Part shown: piece by piece, positions 1-7,684 of the stretch
How the letters are laid out: each line of letters starts with the position of its first letter
Position numbering within the stretch: position 1 is the first letter of the stretch
NCBI GenBank assembly: GCA_026982585.1
Contig: JALSGW010000421.1
Coordinates: forward strand, 1-7,684
Direction: 5' to 3'
Origin: Alphaproteobacteria bacterium
Lineage (GTDB): Bacteria > Pseudomonadota > Alphaproteobacteria > Geminicoccales > Geminicoccaceae
Length of the DNA stretch: 7,684 nucleotides
Position numbers and translations under genes: made by a program
The notes under the pieces: generated by a model
Database searches by the model: none
Told to the model about the DNA's origin: nothing
What the model saw: the letters and a program-made list of their open reading frames with translations, nothing else

Positions 1-1
1 G

Positions 2-964
2 GTCAAGAGCTTCGTCCGCCAGGGGCTCAGCGACCTCTCGATCTCGCGCACCACCTTCCGCTGGGGCATCCCGGTGCCGGGCGATCCCGATCATGTCATC
101 TACGTCTGGCTCGACGCGCTCACCAACTACATCTCCGCACTCGGCTATCCGGACGAGGACTGCGAACTGTTCCGCACCTTCTGGCCCGCCGACGTGCACG
201 TGATCGGCAAGGACATCCTCCGCTTCCACGCCGTCTACTGGCCCGCCTTCCTGATGGCCGCGGGGCTGCCCCCGCCCAAACGGGTCTTCGCCCACGGCTG
301 GTGGACCAACGAGGGGCAGAAGATCTCCAAGTCCCTCGGCAACATCATCGATCCCCATGCCCTGGTGGGGCGCTACGGGCTGGATGCCACCCGCTACTAC
401 CTGCTCAGGGAGGTGCCGTTCGGGCAGGACGGCGACTTCCGGCATGCGGCCATGGTGCGCCGCATCAACCACGACCTCGCCAACGACTACGGCAATCTGG
501 TGCAGCGGGTTTTGGCCATGATCGCCCGCAACTGCGAGGGGCGCATCCCCCGTGCCGGACCGTTCGCGCCTGAGGACGACCAGCTGCTGGGCCGGGCCCA
601 CGACTGCCTTCCCCGGGTGCGCGCGGCGCTTGGCGAACAGGCGCTGGGCCGGGCACTGGAGGACATTTTCGCGCTCATCGCCGAGGCCAACCGCTACGTC
701 GACGCCCAGGCGCCCTGGGCGCTGCGGCGCCGGGATCCGGACCGCATGGGCACCGTTTTGTGGGTGCTCGCGGAGACCATCCGCCACATCGCCACCCTCA
801 CCCAGCCCTTCCTGCCCGGCGCCTCGGCCCGGATCCTGGATCTGCTCGCAGTGCCTCCCGAGCGGCGCAGCTTCCGGCACCTCGGGCCCAAGGGCACGCC
901 GCTCGAGGCGGGAACGGTGCTGCCCAAGCCGAGCCCGGTCTTTCCACGCTATACGGACGACTAG
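2..964 (+). CDS. metG: Methionyl-tRNA synthetase, C-terminal part (5' end outside window)
   Basis: Class I aminoacyl-tRNA synthetase that charges tRNA-Met with methionine in the cytoplasm. The reading frame is open from base 2, upstream of the GTG at 74, so this is a 5'-truncated gene with 320 residues visible. The sequence around VYVWLDALTNYIS-type text (IYVWLDALTNYIS here) belongs to the catalytic fold. HVIGKDILRFHAVYWPAFL follows, and the KMSKS loop appears as KISKS at bases 320-334 within GQKISKSLGN. The all-helical anticodon-binding domain follows, with the typical INHDLANDYGNLVQR and a YVDAQAPW segment that in this family contacts the anticodon. The protein ends at PVFPRY without the C-terminal EMAPII/Trbp111-like tRNA-binding domain, so it is the short form of about 510 residues; roughly 190-200 residues should lie upstream. 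The next gene begins 3 bases after the TAG stop, implying one operon. Identity is very secure. Confidence 0.97.
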   Translation, partial: VKSFVRQGLSDLSISRTTFRWGIPVPGDPDHVIYVWLDALTNYISALGYPDEDCELFRTFWPADVHVIGKDILRFHAVYWPAFLMAAGLPPPKRVFAHGWWTNEGQKISKSLGNIIDPHALVGRYGLDATRYYLLREVPFGQDGDFRHAAMVRRINHDLANDYGNLVQRVLAMIARNCEGRIPRAGPFAPEDDQLLGRAHDCLPRVRAALGEQALGRALEDIFALIAEANRYVDAQAPWALRRRDPDRMGTVLWVLAETIRHIATLTQPFLPGASARILDLLAVPPERRSFRHLGPKGTPLEAGTVLPKPSPVFPRYTDD

Positions 965-967
965 GCC

Positions 968-1762
968 GTGCGCTGGATCGACAGCCACTGCCATCTGGAC
1001 GAACCGGGGCTCGCCGAACGCATCGAGGAGGTTTTGGATGCGGCGCGCCGGGCCGGGGTTGCGGCCGTCGTGACCATCGCCACCCGCCGCGCCCACTGGG
1101 ACCGGGTGCTGGACCTCGCGGAGCGGTTCGCCGACGTGTGGGCGGTGCTCGGGGTGCATCCCCACCACGCCGACGAGGACCGCCTTCCCGATGCCGGCCC
1201 CTTGCTCGCGGCCCTCTCGCACCCCAAGGTGGTGGGCATCGGCGAGGCCGGATTCGACTATCACTACGGCCGCGATCGGGCGCAAGCCCAGGAGCGGAAC
1301 TTCCGCATCCACATCGAGGCCGCCCGGGAGAGCGGGCTGCCGCTTGTGGTGCACAGTCGCAGCGCCGATGAGGCCACCTTACGGGTGCTCGCGGAGGAGC
1401 ACCAACGCGGGGCCTTCCGCTGCGTGCTGCACTGTTTCAGCTCCTCGAAGCTCCTCGCCGAGCGTCTGATCGGTCTCGGATTCCTGCTCGGCATCGGCGG
1501 CATTCTCACCTTCAAGCGCTCCGAGGCGCTCAGGGCCACCGTCGCCGGCCTGCCGCTTTCGCATCTGCTGCTGGAGACCGACGCCCCCTATCTGGCGCCG
1601 GTCCCCCATCGGGGGCGGACCAACGAACCCGCCTATCTGGTGGAGACCGCCCGCACCCTGGCGGCGATCCAAGGGCTTGCCCTCGAACAGGTGGCCGAGG
1701 TCACCACCGCCAACGCCCTCAGGCTGTTCTCCCGCCTGCGCCTCGATGAGGAGGAGGCATGA
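968..1762 (+). CDS. TatD-family metal-dependent hydrolase (YcfH-like DNase)
   Basis: A 264-residue TIM-barrel metallohydrolase; family members are metal-dependent 3'-5' exonucleases or deoxyribonucleases, and the exact substrate here is unknown. All metal ligands expected for the family are visible: H7 and H9 in DSHCHLD, E93 in GIGEAGFDYH, H129 in VVHSR, H155 in LHCFS and D205 in LLETDAPYLAP. The conserved RGRTNEPAY segment follows. Length matches the usual 255-265. The start is a GTG at 968, since the family signature begins four codons later; there is no strong Shine-Dalgarno. The start lies 3 bases after the metG stop, so translation is probably coupled to metG. Its stop overlaps the next start by 4 bases (ATGA). 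The metG-linked copy corresponds to the YcfH branch rather than TatD itself, so I give no symbol. Confidence 0.95.
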   Translation: MRWIDSHCHLDEPGLAERIEEVLDAARRAGVAAVVTIATRRAHWDRVLDLAERFADVWAVLGVHPHHADEDRLPDAGPLLAALSHPKVVGIGEAGFDYHYGRDRAQAQERNFRIHIEAARESGLPLVVHSRSADEATLRVLAEEHQRGAFRCVLHCFSSSKLLAERLIGLGFLLGIGGILTFKRSEALRATVAGLPLSHLLLETDAPYLAPVPHRGRTNEPAYLVETARTLAAIQGLALEQVAEVTTANALRLFSRLRLDEEEA

Positions 1763-2532
1763 TCCGGGTGGTGGTGCTGGGCTGCGGCACCTCCGCGGGC
1801 GTGCCCCAGATCGGCTGCAGCTGCGCCGTGTGCCGCTCGGAGGACCCCAGGGACAAGCGCCTGCGCTGTGCGATCCTGATCGAGGCCGAGGGACGGCGGA
1901 TCCTGGTCGACACCGGGCCCGATCTGCGCCTGCAGTGCCTCCAGGCGGGCATCGATTCCCTCGACGCCCTGCTCTACACCCATGCCCACGCCGATCACCT
2001 CCACGGCATCGACGATCTGCGCCAGCTCAACAACCTCATGGGGCGGGCGATCCCCACCTATACCCATCCCGACGTGTTCGCGAAAATCCGCGCCCGCTTT
2101 CCCTACGTCTTCGAGGGCGGGCGGGAATCCTACGGCTACTGGCGCCCGGAGCTGGAAGCCCATCCGGTGAGCGAGGGATGGTTCCGGGCGGCCGGGCTCG
2201 AGATCCTGATGTTCCGCCAGAAACACGGACGCGGCGTGAGCTTCGGCTTCCGCATCGGCGACTTCGCCTATTCCACCGACTGCGACGGCCTCGACGAGGC
2301 CGCCTTTGATGCCCTCATCGGCGTCAAGGTGTGGCTCGTGGACGCGCTGCGCGAACGGCCCCATCCCTCCCATGCCCATCTCGCCCGCACCCTGGAATGG
2401 ATCGACCGGGTACGCCCGCGGGAGGCCTATCTCACCCACATGAACCACGAGGTCTCCTATCGGGGCTGGTACGATCGCCTGCCGCGCGGCATCGAGCCCG
2501 CCTTCGACGGCCTCATCCTCAATGTGGACTGA
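1759..2532 (+). CDS. PhnP-like metallo-beta-lactamase-fold phosphodiesterase
   Basis: A 257-residue MBL-fold hydrolase resembling PhnP, the phosphoribosyl 1,2-cyclic phosphate phosphodiesterase of the C-P lyase pathway. The start is an ATG overlapping the tatD-like stop by 4 bases, preceded by a strong GAGGAGG Shine-Dalgarno inside the upstream gene. The N-terminus LGCGTSAGVPQIGCSCAVC carries the cysteines (C20, C22, C25) that in PhnP-type proteins form a structural zinc site. The active site is visible as D51 in VDTGPD, the HAHADH metal motif at 75-80, H156, D174 in YSTDCDG and LTHMNHE at 224-231 near the end. No phn genes are in view. This syntenic copy downstream of metG and tatD is a housekeeping gene in Alphaproteobacteria, whose natural substrate I do not know. 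The role as a cyclic phosphodiesterase is inferred from the family. Confidence 0.93.
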   Translation: MIRVVVLGCGTSAGVPQIGCSCAVCRSEDPRDKRLRCAILIEAEGRRILVDTGPDLRLQCLQAGIDSLDALLYTHAHADHLHGIDDLRQLNNLMGRAIPTYTHPDVFAKIRARFPYVFEGGRESYGYWRPELEAHPVSEGWFRAAGLEILMFRQKHGRGVSFGFRIGDFAYSTDCDGLDEAAFDALIGVKVWLVDALRERPHPSHAHLARTLEWIDRVRPREAYLTHMNHEVSYRGWYDRLPRGIEPAFDGLILNVD

Positions 2533-2548
2533 CCGGGCCTAGGCCCGG
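2533..2548. terminator. Perfect 16-base palindrome between convergent genes, possible bidirectional terminator
   Basis: CCGGGCCTAGGCCCGG is exactly self-complementary and begins immediately after the TGA of the PhnP-like gene. It contains the stop codon (TAG on the minus strand, 2539-2541) of the convergent glycosyltransferase. As RNA it would form a 6-bp GC stem with a CUAG loop from either strand. Neither side is followed by a T-run, so intrinsic termination is unproven. Confidence 0.4.
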
Positions 2549-3411
2549 CGCTCCTCCCGCTCCAGCCACCACCAGAGCGGCGACAGCATGAGCGCCGCCC
2601 ACTCCGCCGGCCGCATGGCGAAGGAGAGCAGGTAGGGACGCAGCGGGGAGCGGGTTATGAGATGCTTGAGGCGGCGGATCGGCTTTTCCCCGGTGGCCAT
2701 GTGGTCGCTGGTCACGGGCGCCTGCACCGCAAGCATGGGAAACACCGCATAGGCCCCCGGCATGGCGCGATAGGCGGCGTCGATGCCGCGGCCCACCATC
2801 CCCCCCACTTCCCGCGCCACCGGCGCGAAGGGCGTAGCCGCAAGCCAGCGCAACAGTTCCCGGTTCGCAATGTAGGCGTGGGCGCAGCCCGATCGGGTGC
2901 GCAGCACCCCGAGCCCGACCGGATAGGCGCGCAGCGGCAGGTGCCCGAGATAAAGGATGCGCCAGTCCGCGGGCAACGTCTCCAGCGCCCGCCGCACCCG
3001 CGCCACCGTGCGGGGCCGGATCCAGCGGGCGAAGCGCACATCGTCCTCCAGCACCAGCACCCGTTCGAGCCCCCGCCCGAGCGCATGGCGGGCAACCGTG
3101 CGATGCGATTCCCAAATACCCCGCGCCGGCAGCTCATGGTCGCGGTCGGGACGATAGAAGCGGGCCTGGCTGCACAAGCCGACCCGATGCAGCTCCCGGG
3201 CCGCCCGCGCCGCCCGGTCCGGACGCGATCGCAAGGAGATGCAGTAGACGCCGTCCAGAAAGGACCAGTCGTAGCCGGTCCGGCAATCCGCGCAATGGGG
3301 GCAGGAGCCGTCCCGCGCGAGCGATTCGAACCGAGTCTCATCCAGCTCCCCGCGGGCGGCCGCGGCGGTCCGCCCCGCTCTCCGCTCCTCGCTCGACAGC
3401 TCCGCAAGCAT
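2539..3411 (-). CDS. Glycosyltransferase family 25 (LPS/surface glycan type)
   Basis: A 290-residue protein resembling GT25 enzymes, which transfer hexoses (often galactose) onto lipooligosaccharide or other surface glycans on the cytoplasmic face. The family core starts at residue 55 with VYCISLRSRPDRAARA, followed by the AARELHRVGL and ARFYRPDRD region. It includes VLVLEDDVRF (EDD at 122-124, the expected nucleotide-sugar/metal site), WRILYLGH, CAHAYIANRE and a C-terminal GRGIDAAY-YAVFPMLAVQ segment. The open frame extends upstream, but the ATG at 3411 is chosen: it has a GGGGAGAG Shine-Dalgarno 8 bases away, while earlier starts would give an arginine-rich extension overlapping manC. An N-terminal stretch of about 50 residues has a tight cysteine group (C37, C40, C43), not typical of the family. 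A tryptophan-rich hydrophobic C-terminus (262-282) may touch the membrane. Donor and acceptor cannot be told. Confidence 0.85.
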   Translation of the reverse strand: MLAELSSEERRAGRTAAAARGELDETRFESLARDGSCPHCADCRTGYDWSFLDGVYCISLRSRPDRAARAARELHRVGLCSQARFYRPDRDHELPARGIWESHRTVARHALGRGLERVLVLEDDVRFARWIRPRTVARVRRALETLPADWRILYLGHLPLRAYPVGLGVLRTRSGCAHAYIANRELLRWLAATPFAPVAREVGGMVGRGIDAAYRAMPGAYAVFPMLAVQAPVTSDHMATGEKPIRRLKHLITRSPLRPYLLSFAMRPAEWAALMLSPLWWWLEREERRA

Positions 3412-3419
3412 GCTCCCCG

Positions 3420-3427
3420 CTCTCCCC
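3420..3427 (-). promoter_or_regulatory. Shine-Dalgarno that fixes the GT25 start
   Basis: Reads GGGGAGAG on the minus strand, 8 bases ahead of the ATG at 3411. It decides against longer upstream starts that would run into the manC coding region. The surrounding 100-base gap (3412-3511) between manC and this gene shows no clear terminator, so the two genes could be co-transcribed. Confidence 0.55.
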
Positions 3428-3511
3428 ACCCTGGCCTCCGGGCCCGCCTCACATGCCGCGCCATCCCGCCTCAAGTCAACGGCGCATGGTCGGGCCGGGG
3501 GCGGCGCCGGC

Positions 3512-4864
3512 TCACGCCTCCGCACCCAGATGCAACAGCACCGCCGCCTCCTCGCCGACCGGCTCGAGCGCGAGCTCCGGGCCCAAAAGCAGCGGTGTTG
3601 GTGCCGCGACCACGCGCGCCTGCCCACCCGACCCGAGGGCGACCCGGCCGGATGTCAACAGGGCGACCGCGGGATGCCGGGACCGCCATCGCCCACCCGG
3701 GCGGATCATGAGGCGCCACAGCGCCAACCCCTCCCCTCGCCACAGGCAGACGCCGTGCCCCCATGCCGCCTCCTCCTCGAGAGGCACCCGCGTCTCCGCC
3801 CGCGCACGGGATTCCAGCAGGCCCACCAGGCGCTTGAGCGCCTCACCGCCATCAAGGCGGGCGATCAGCAGGGCATCGGGCGCATCCACCACGGCAAGGT
3901 CCTCCACCCCGAGCAGAGCGATCAGCCGTCTGCCGCCCTCCACCAGATTGCGGCGCGCATCCTCCGCCACCACGTCGCCGCTCAAGGCGTTGGCCGCTTC
4001 GTCCTTGGCCCGATGCGCCCACACCGCCTGCCAGGAACCGACGTCGGACCAGTCCGGATCCACCGGCGTCACCGCCACCCGGCCGGAGCGTTCCAACACC
4101 GCCTTGTCGATGGGTAACGCCGGGATCTCCCGATAGCGGGCCGGATCCGGCCCCCCCTGCCCTTCCTGCAAGGCCCGCGCCAGGCTGCGGGCGATCTCCG
4201 GCGCATGGGCGGCGAGCTCCGCACGCACCCGATCCGCGCGCATGAGGAACATGCCGCTGTTCCAGAGACAGTCCCCGGAGTTCACCAGCCGCTCGGCTTC
4301 CGCACGCGGGGGCTTCTCGATGAACCGCCGCACCGCGAACACCCGGTCGCATCCGTCGAGCGCGCCGGCCCGTTCGATGTAGCCGAAGCCGGTCTCCGGG
4401 CGATCCGGACGGATGCCGAAGGTGCCAAGCCAGCCCGCGCGCGCCGCCGGCAAGAGCCGCGTGACGGCTTCGCGCAGCAGCTCGGGCCGGCCGATGCGAT
4501 GGTCTGCGGGACAGATGAAGAGCACCGCCTGCGCCTCGCCGCCGGCGATCACGTCTTCCGCCGCCAGGGCCACCGCCGCCGCGGTGTTGCGTCCCTCGGG
4601 CTCCACCAATACCCGGATGCGCTCGCCGCCCTCAAGCGCGCGCAGCTGGGCCTCCACCGCCTCCCGTTGGGAGGCCGCCACCACCACCCGCATGCGCTCG
4701 GGCGGGGCATAGGCCAACAGCCGTAGGACCGTGTCCTGCAAGAGGCTGTGCCGGCCGAACAGGCGAAGCAGGTGTTTGGGATAGCGGGAGCGGCTCCTCG
4801 GCCACAGACGGACGCCGGAGCCACCTGCGAGGATCACCGGAATCAGGTCACGGGGCTCGGGCAT
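3512..4864 (-). CDS. manC: Mannose-1-phosphate guanylyltransferase (ManC type) with degenerate C-terminal cupin
   Basis: Makes GDP-mannose from GTP and mannose-1-phosphate, the precursor for mannose, fucose or rhamnose residues in surface glycans. The 450-residue protein has the pyrophosphorylase loop LAGGSGVRLWPRSR (residues 12-25; the usual GGSGTRLWPLSR has T and L where V and R stand here). Then come PKHLL, EPEGRNTA (88-95), CPADHRI (118-124), PETGFGYI (156-163), FIEKP (181-185), LWNSGMFL (200-207) and DWSDVGSW (271-278). The ATG at 4864 is chosen because it has a GAGAGGA Shine-Dalgarno 5 bases upstream and lies just before the first conserved strand; the frame stays open to 4963 without family-like sequence. 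Bifunctional ManC/AlgA proteins end in a phosphomannose isomerase cupin. Here residues 360-450 are short and lack its usual histidine-rich metal motif, so isomerase activity is doubtful. It lies 100 bases upstream of the GT25 gene on the same strand. Confidence 0.92.
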   Translation of the reverse strand: MPEPRDLIPVILAGGSGVRLWPRSRSRYPKHLLRLFGRHSLLQDTVLRLLAYAPPERMRVVVAASQREAVEAQLRALEGGERIRVLVEPEGRNTAAAVALAAEDVIAGGEAQAVLFICPADHRIGRPELLREAVTRLLPAARAGWLGTFGIRPDRPETGFGYIERAGALDGCDRVFAVRRFIEKPPRAEAERLVNSGDCLWNSGMFLMRADRVRAELAAHAPEIARSLARALQEGQGGPDPARYREIPALPIDKAVLERSGRVAVTPVDPDWSDVGSWQAVWAHRAKDEAANALSGDVVAEDARRNLVEGGRRLIALLGVEDLAVVDAPDALLIARLDGGEALKRLVGLLESRARAETRVPLEEEAAWGHGVCLWRGEGLALWRLMIRPGGRWRSRHPAVALLTSGRVALGSGGQARVVAAPTPLLLGPELALEPVGEEAAVLLHLGAEA

Positions 4865-5002
4865 GCGGGTCCTCTCGCTGCTCGCGGTTGGGCGCTGTGG
4901 GCCGGCACCATAGCCGCAAATGATGCACGAGCGATTAACGAAATCTTTGGAGATCCCTGGCATGGGGGATCAGCGACGGTGCGGTCAGGGGATCATCTGG
5001 CG
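4865..5002. promoter_or_regulatory. Divergent intergenic region, presumed promoters for manC and the diguanylate cyclase
   Basis: These 138 bases separate two divergently read genes, so promoters for both must lie here or slightly inside the genes. The stretch 4911-4950 is locally richer in A and T than the surroundings, but I see no convincing -35/-10 pair on either strand. An inverted repeat GATCCC (4952-4957) and GGGATC (4966-4971), separated by 8 bases, and a repeated GGGGATCA (4965-4972 and 4988-4995) sit just before the cyclase start. Confidence 0.35.
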
Positions 5003-6064
5003 ATGGCAACCGATCTGCACGCCATCGGCCGCGAGGCGTTCTCCTCTCTGGAGCGGCACGGCATCGAGCCCACGCCCGAGAACTATCTCGTGTGGTACAC
5101 GCACCACGCGGCGGAAAACCCCGCGCTCTCCCGCATCATCCGCATCCTCGAGGAAAGCGGCGACAGTTTCGACGAGGAGCGGTGCCGGGAGCTGTATCAG
5201 CGTTTCTTCGTCCACAGCGACGCCCAGAAGTTCCTCCACGAGGCCACCGAGCGCATCTCCGGTCTCACCGAGGCCCTCGAGCGCTCCCTGAGTGCCACGG
5301 CGCGGGAGACCGACCAGGCGGAGCAGCGGCTTGGCGCCATCTGCGCCGCCCTCGACCGTCCCGCCGAGCGGGACCGGCTGATCGAGCTCGGCCGCATGCT
5401 GCGCAAGGAAAGCGAGCGTCTCGCCGCGGGGGCCCGCACCCTGGGCGAGCAGGTGCGGTACACCAGCGAGGAGATGCGGTCCTTGCGGGTGGTGCTGGAG
5501 CGCGTGCGCCGCGAGGCGGAGACCGACGCCCTCACCGGTCTCGCCAACCGCAAGGCCTTCGACCACAAGCTCCGCAAGCTCGCCATCCAGGCCATGGAGA
5601 GCGGCCGTCCGCTGTCCCTGTTCGTGACCGACATCGACCACTTCAAACGTTTCAACGACACCTACGGCCACCAGATGGGCGATGTGGTGCTCAAGCTGGT
5701 GGCGCAGCGGCTGCGCCACCACCTCCGGCCCGAGGACGTGGCGGCCCGCTACGGGGGCGAGGAGTTCGTGGTGTTGCTGCCCGACACCGCCCTGGCCCCG
5801 GCGGCCGCGATCGCCGAGCGCATCCGACGCGACATCAGCACCCACCGATTGCGGGAGCGGGGTGACGGGCGCGACCTCGGGCGGGTCACCATCTCCGCCG
5901 GCGTGGCCGAGTTCCGTCCCGGCGAACCCCTCAAGGCCTTCTTCGAACGCGCCGATCAGGCCCTTTACGCGGCCAAGCGGCGCGGCCGCAACCGGGTGGT
6001 CCGGGAGGACGAGCTGGAGGACCATCCCGGCCTTCAGCGGGCCGCCGCACCGCCACCGGCTTGA
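5003..6064 (+). CDS. Soluble GGDEF-domain diguanylate cyclase
   Basis: Predicted to make the second messenger c-di-GMP from two GTP in the cytoplasm. The ATG at 5003 is chosen (353 residues): the preceding in-frame sequence overlaps manC and its promoter region, and an AGGGGA ribosome site lies 10 bases upstream. Residues 1-75 form a helical module with HGIEPTPENYLVWYTHHAAENPAL, a pattern I recognise at the N-terminus of many alphaproteobacterial cyclases, with no known ligand. Residues 80-175 look helical and coiled-coil-like, a probable dimerisation linker. The GGDEF domain spans 175-340: DALTGLANRKAFD, TDIDHFKRFNDTYGHQMGD, then RYGGEEFVVLLP with the catalytic GGEEF at 251-255. An RxxD inhibitory site (RPED, 242-245) lies five residues before it, so product inhibition is likely. 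There are no membrane segments and no EAL domain. The neighbouring glycan genes suggest, but do not show, a link to exopolysaccharide control. Confidence 0.94.
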   Translation: MATDLHAIGREAFSSLERHGIEPTPENYLVWYTHHAAENPALSRIIRILEESGDSFDEERCRELYQRFFVHSDAQKFLHEATERISGLTEALERSLSATARETDQAEQRLGAICAALDRPAERDRLIELGRMLRKESERLAAGARTLGEQVRYTSEEMRSLRVVLERVRREAETDALTGLANRKAFDHKLRKLAIQAMESGRPLSLFVTDIDHFKRFNDTYGHQMGDVVLKLVAQRLRHHLRPEDVAARYGGEEFVVLLPDTALAPAAAIAERIRRDISTHRLRERGDGRDLGRVTISAGVAEFRPGEPLKAFFERADQALYAAKRRGRNRVVREDELEDHPGLQRAAAPPPA

Positions 6065-6097
6065 CGCTCCGGCCGGCATCGCGCATGTGCGCGCGGG

Positions 6098-6116
6098 GAG
6101 TCGGGCGCGCCGGCTC
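6098..6116 (+). terminator. GC-rich stem-loop after the diguanylate cyclase, weak terminator candidate
   Basis: GAGTCGG (6098-6104) pairs with CCGGCTC (6110-6116) through seven positions including one G-U, with a 5-base loop. A second short hairpin (CGCGC/GCGCG around 6080-6093) lies just before it. No T-run follows, so termination here is only suggested. The rest of the 93-base gap (6065-6157) holds only the ligase ribosome-binding site. Confidence 0.25.
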
Positions 6117-6157
6117 CGTCGGCCACGTCACACGAGACGCCATGACGGGAGGGAGAG

Positions 6158-7627
<1,470 letters not shown>

Positions 7628-7684
7628 ATGGCAGGATCGCGGCCGGTTATGCCCGTGTGGGGTGGCAGCCATGGCCGAGGCGGT

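Noticed and set aside
1633..2448. A 271-codon minus-strand open frame opposite the TatD and PhnP-like genes
   Set aside because: It crosses the junction of two firmly identified genes and has no recognisable domain.
3412..3627. Upstream extension of the glycosyltransferase to a start at 3627
   Set aside because: The extension is arginine-rich, overlaps the manC end, and the ATG at 3411 has its own good Shine-Dalgarno.
2662..3711. A 349-codon plus-strand open frame opposite the glycosyltransferase and the manC end
   Set aside because: Arginine- and proline-rich shadow text; the minus strand has coherent GT25 and ManC motifs with good ribosome sites.
4748..5002. Upstream extension of the diguanylate cyclase to 4748
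   Set aside because: It would overlap the manC 5' end and lacks family-like sequence; the ATG at 5003 starts right before the conserved N-terminal module.
4985..6079. A 364-codon open frame on the minus strand opposite the diguanylate cyclase
   Set aside because: The plus strand encodes every expected GGDEF motif; the reverse frame is a codon-bias shadow rich in G, A, L and V without motifs.

Overview
This strongly GC-rich window reads as ordinary bacterial chromosome. It is probably from an alphaproteobacterium of the high-GC Rhodospirillales type. The main clue is the order metG, TatD-family nuclease, PhnP-like metallo-beta-lactamase hydrolase, which I know as an alphaproteobacterial housekeeping cluster, usually downstream of tmk and holB. 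That taxonomic call is an inference from gene order and composition, not a database match.

Layout. Bases 2-2532 hold a plus-strand operon: the C-terminal part of methionyl-tRNA synthetase (cut by the window edge), a TatD-family hydrolase starting 3 bases after it, and a PhnP-like phosphodiesterase overlapping the TatD stop by 4 bases. A perfect 16-base palindrome (2533-2548) separates this operon from a convergent minus-strand pair. That pair is a family 25 glycosyltransferase (2539-3411) and, upstream of it, a mannose-1-phosphate guanylyltransferase of the ManC type (3512-4864), suggesting surface polysaccharide or LPS synthesis. A 138-base divergent intergenic region (4865-5002) separates manC from a plus-strand soluble diguanylate cyclase (5003-6064). 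A 93-base gap then leads to an acyl-CoA ligase (6158-7627).

The right end is the unusual part. The ligase follows its family as far as the GGEN motif and a few residues beyond (about base 7555). It then runs into an unrelated 23-residue tail and stops, so the C-terminal domain with the family's catalytic lysine is missing. The unrelated DNA from about 7555 to the window end carries short direct repeats and looks like the edge of an inserted element, possibly an insertion sequence. An assembly junction is also possible.

Functionally there are three blocks: translation and housekeeping (metG, TatD, PhnP-like), sugar-nucleotide and glycan synthesis (manC, GT25) next to a c-di-GMP synthase, and a broken acyl-CoA ligase. 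I saw no tRNA, rRNA, CRISPR array or recognisable defence system. No stretch longer than about 140 bases lacks a gene. I found no convincing new multi-gene system; the best leads are the ligase junction and the degenerate C-terminal domain of the ManC protein.
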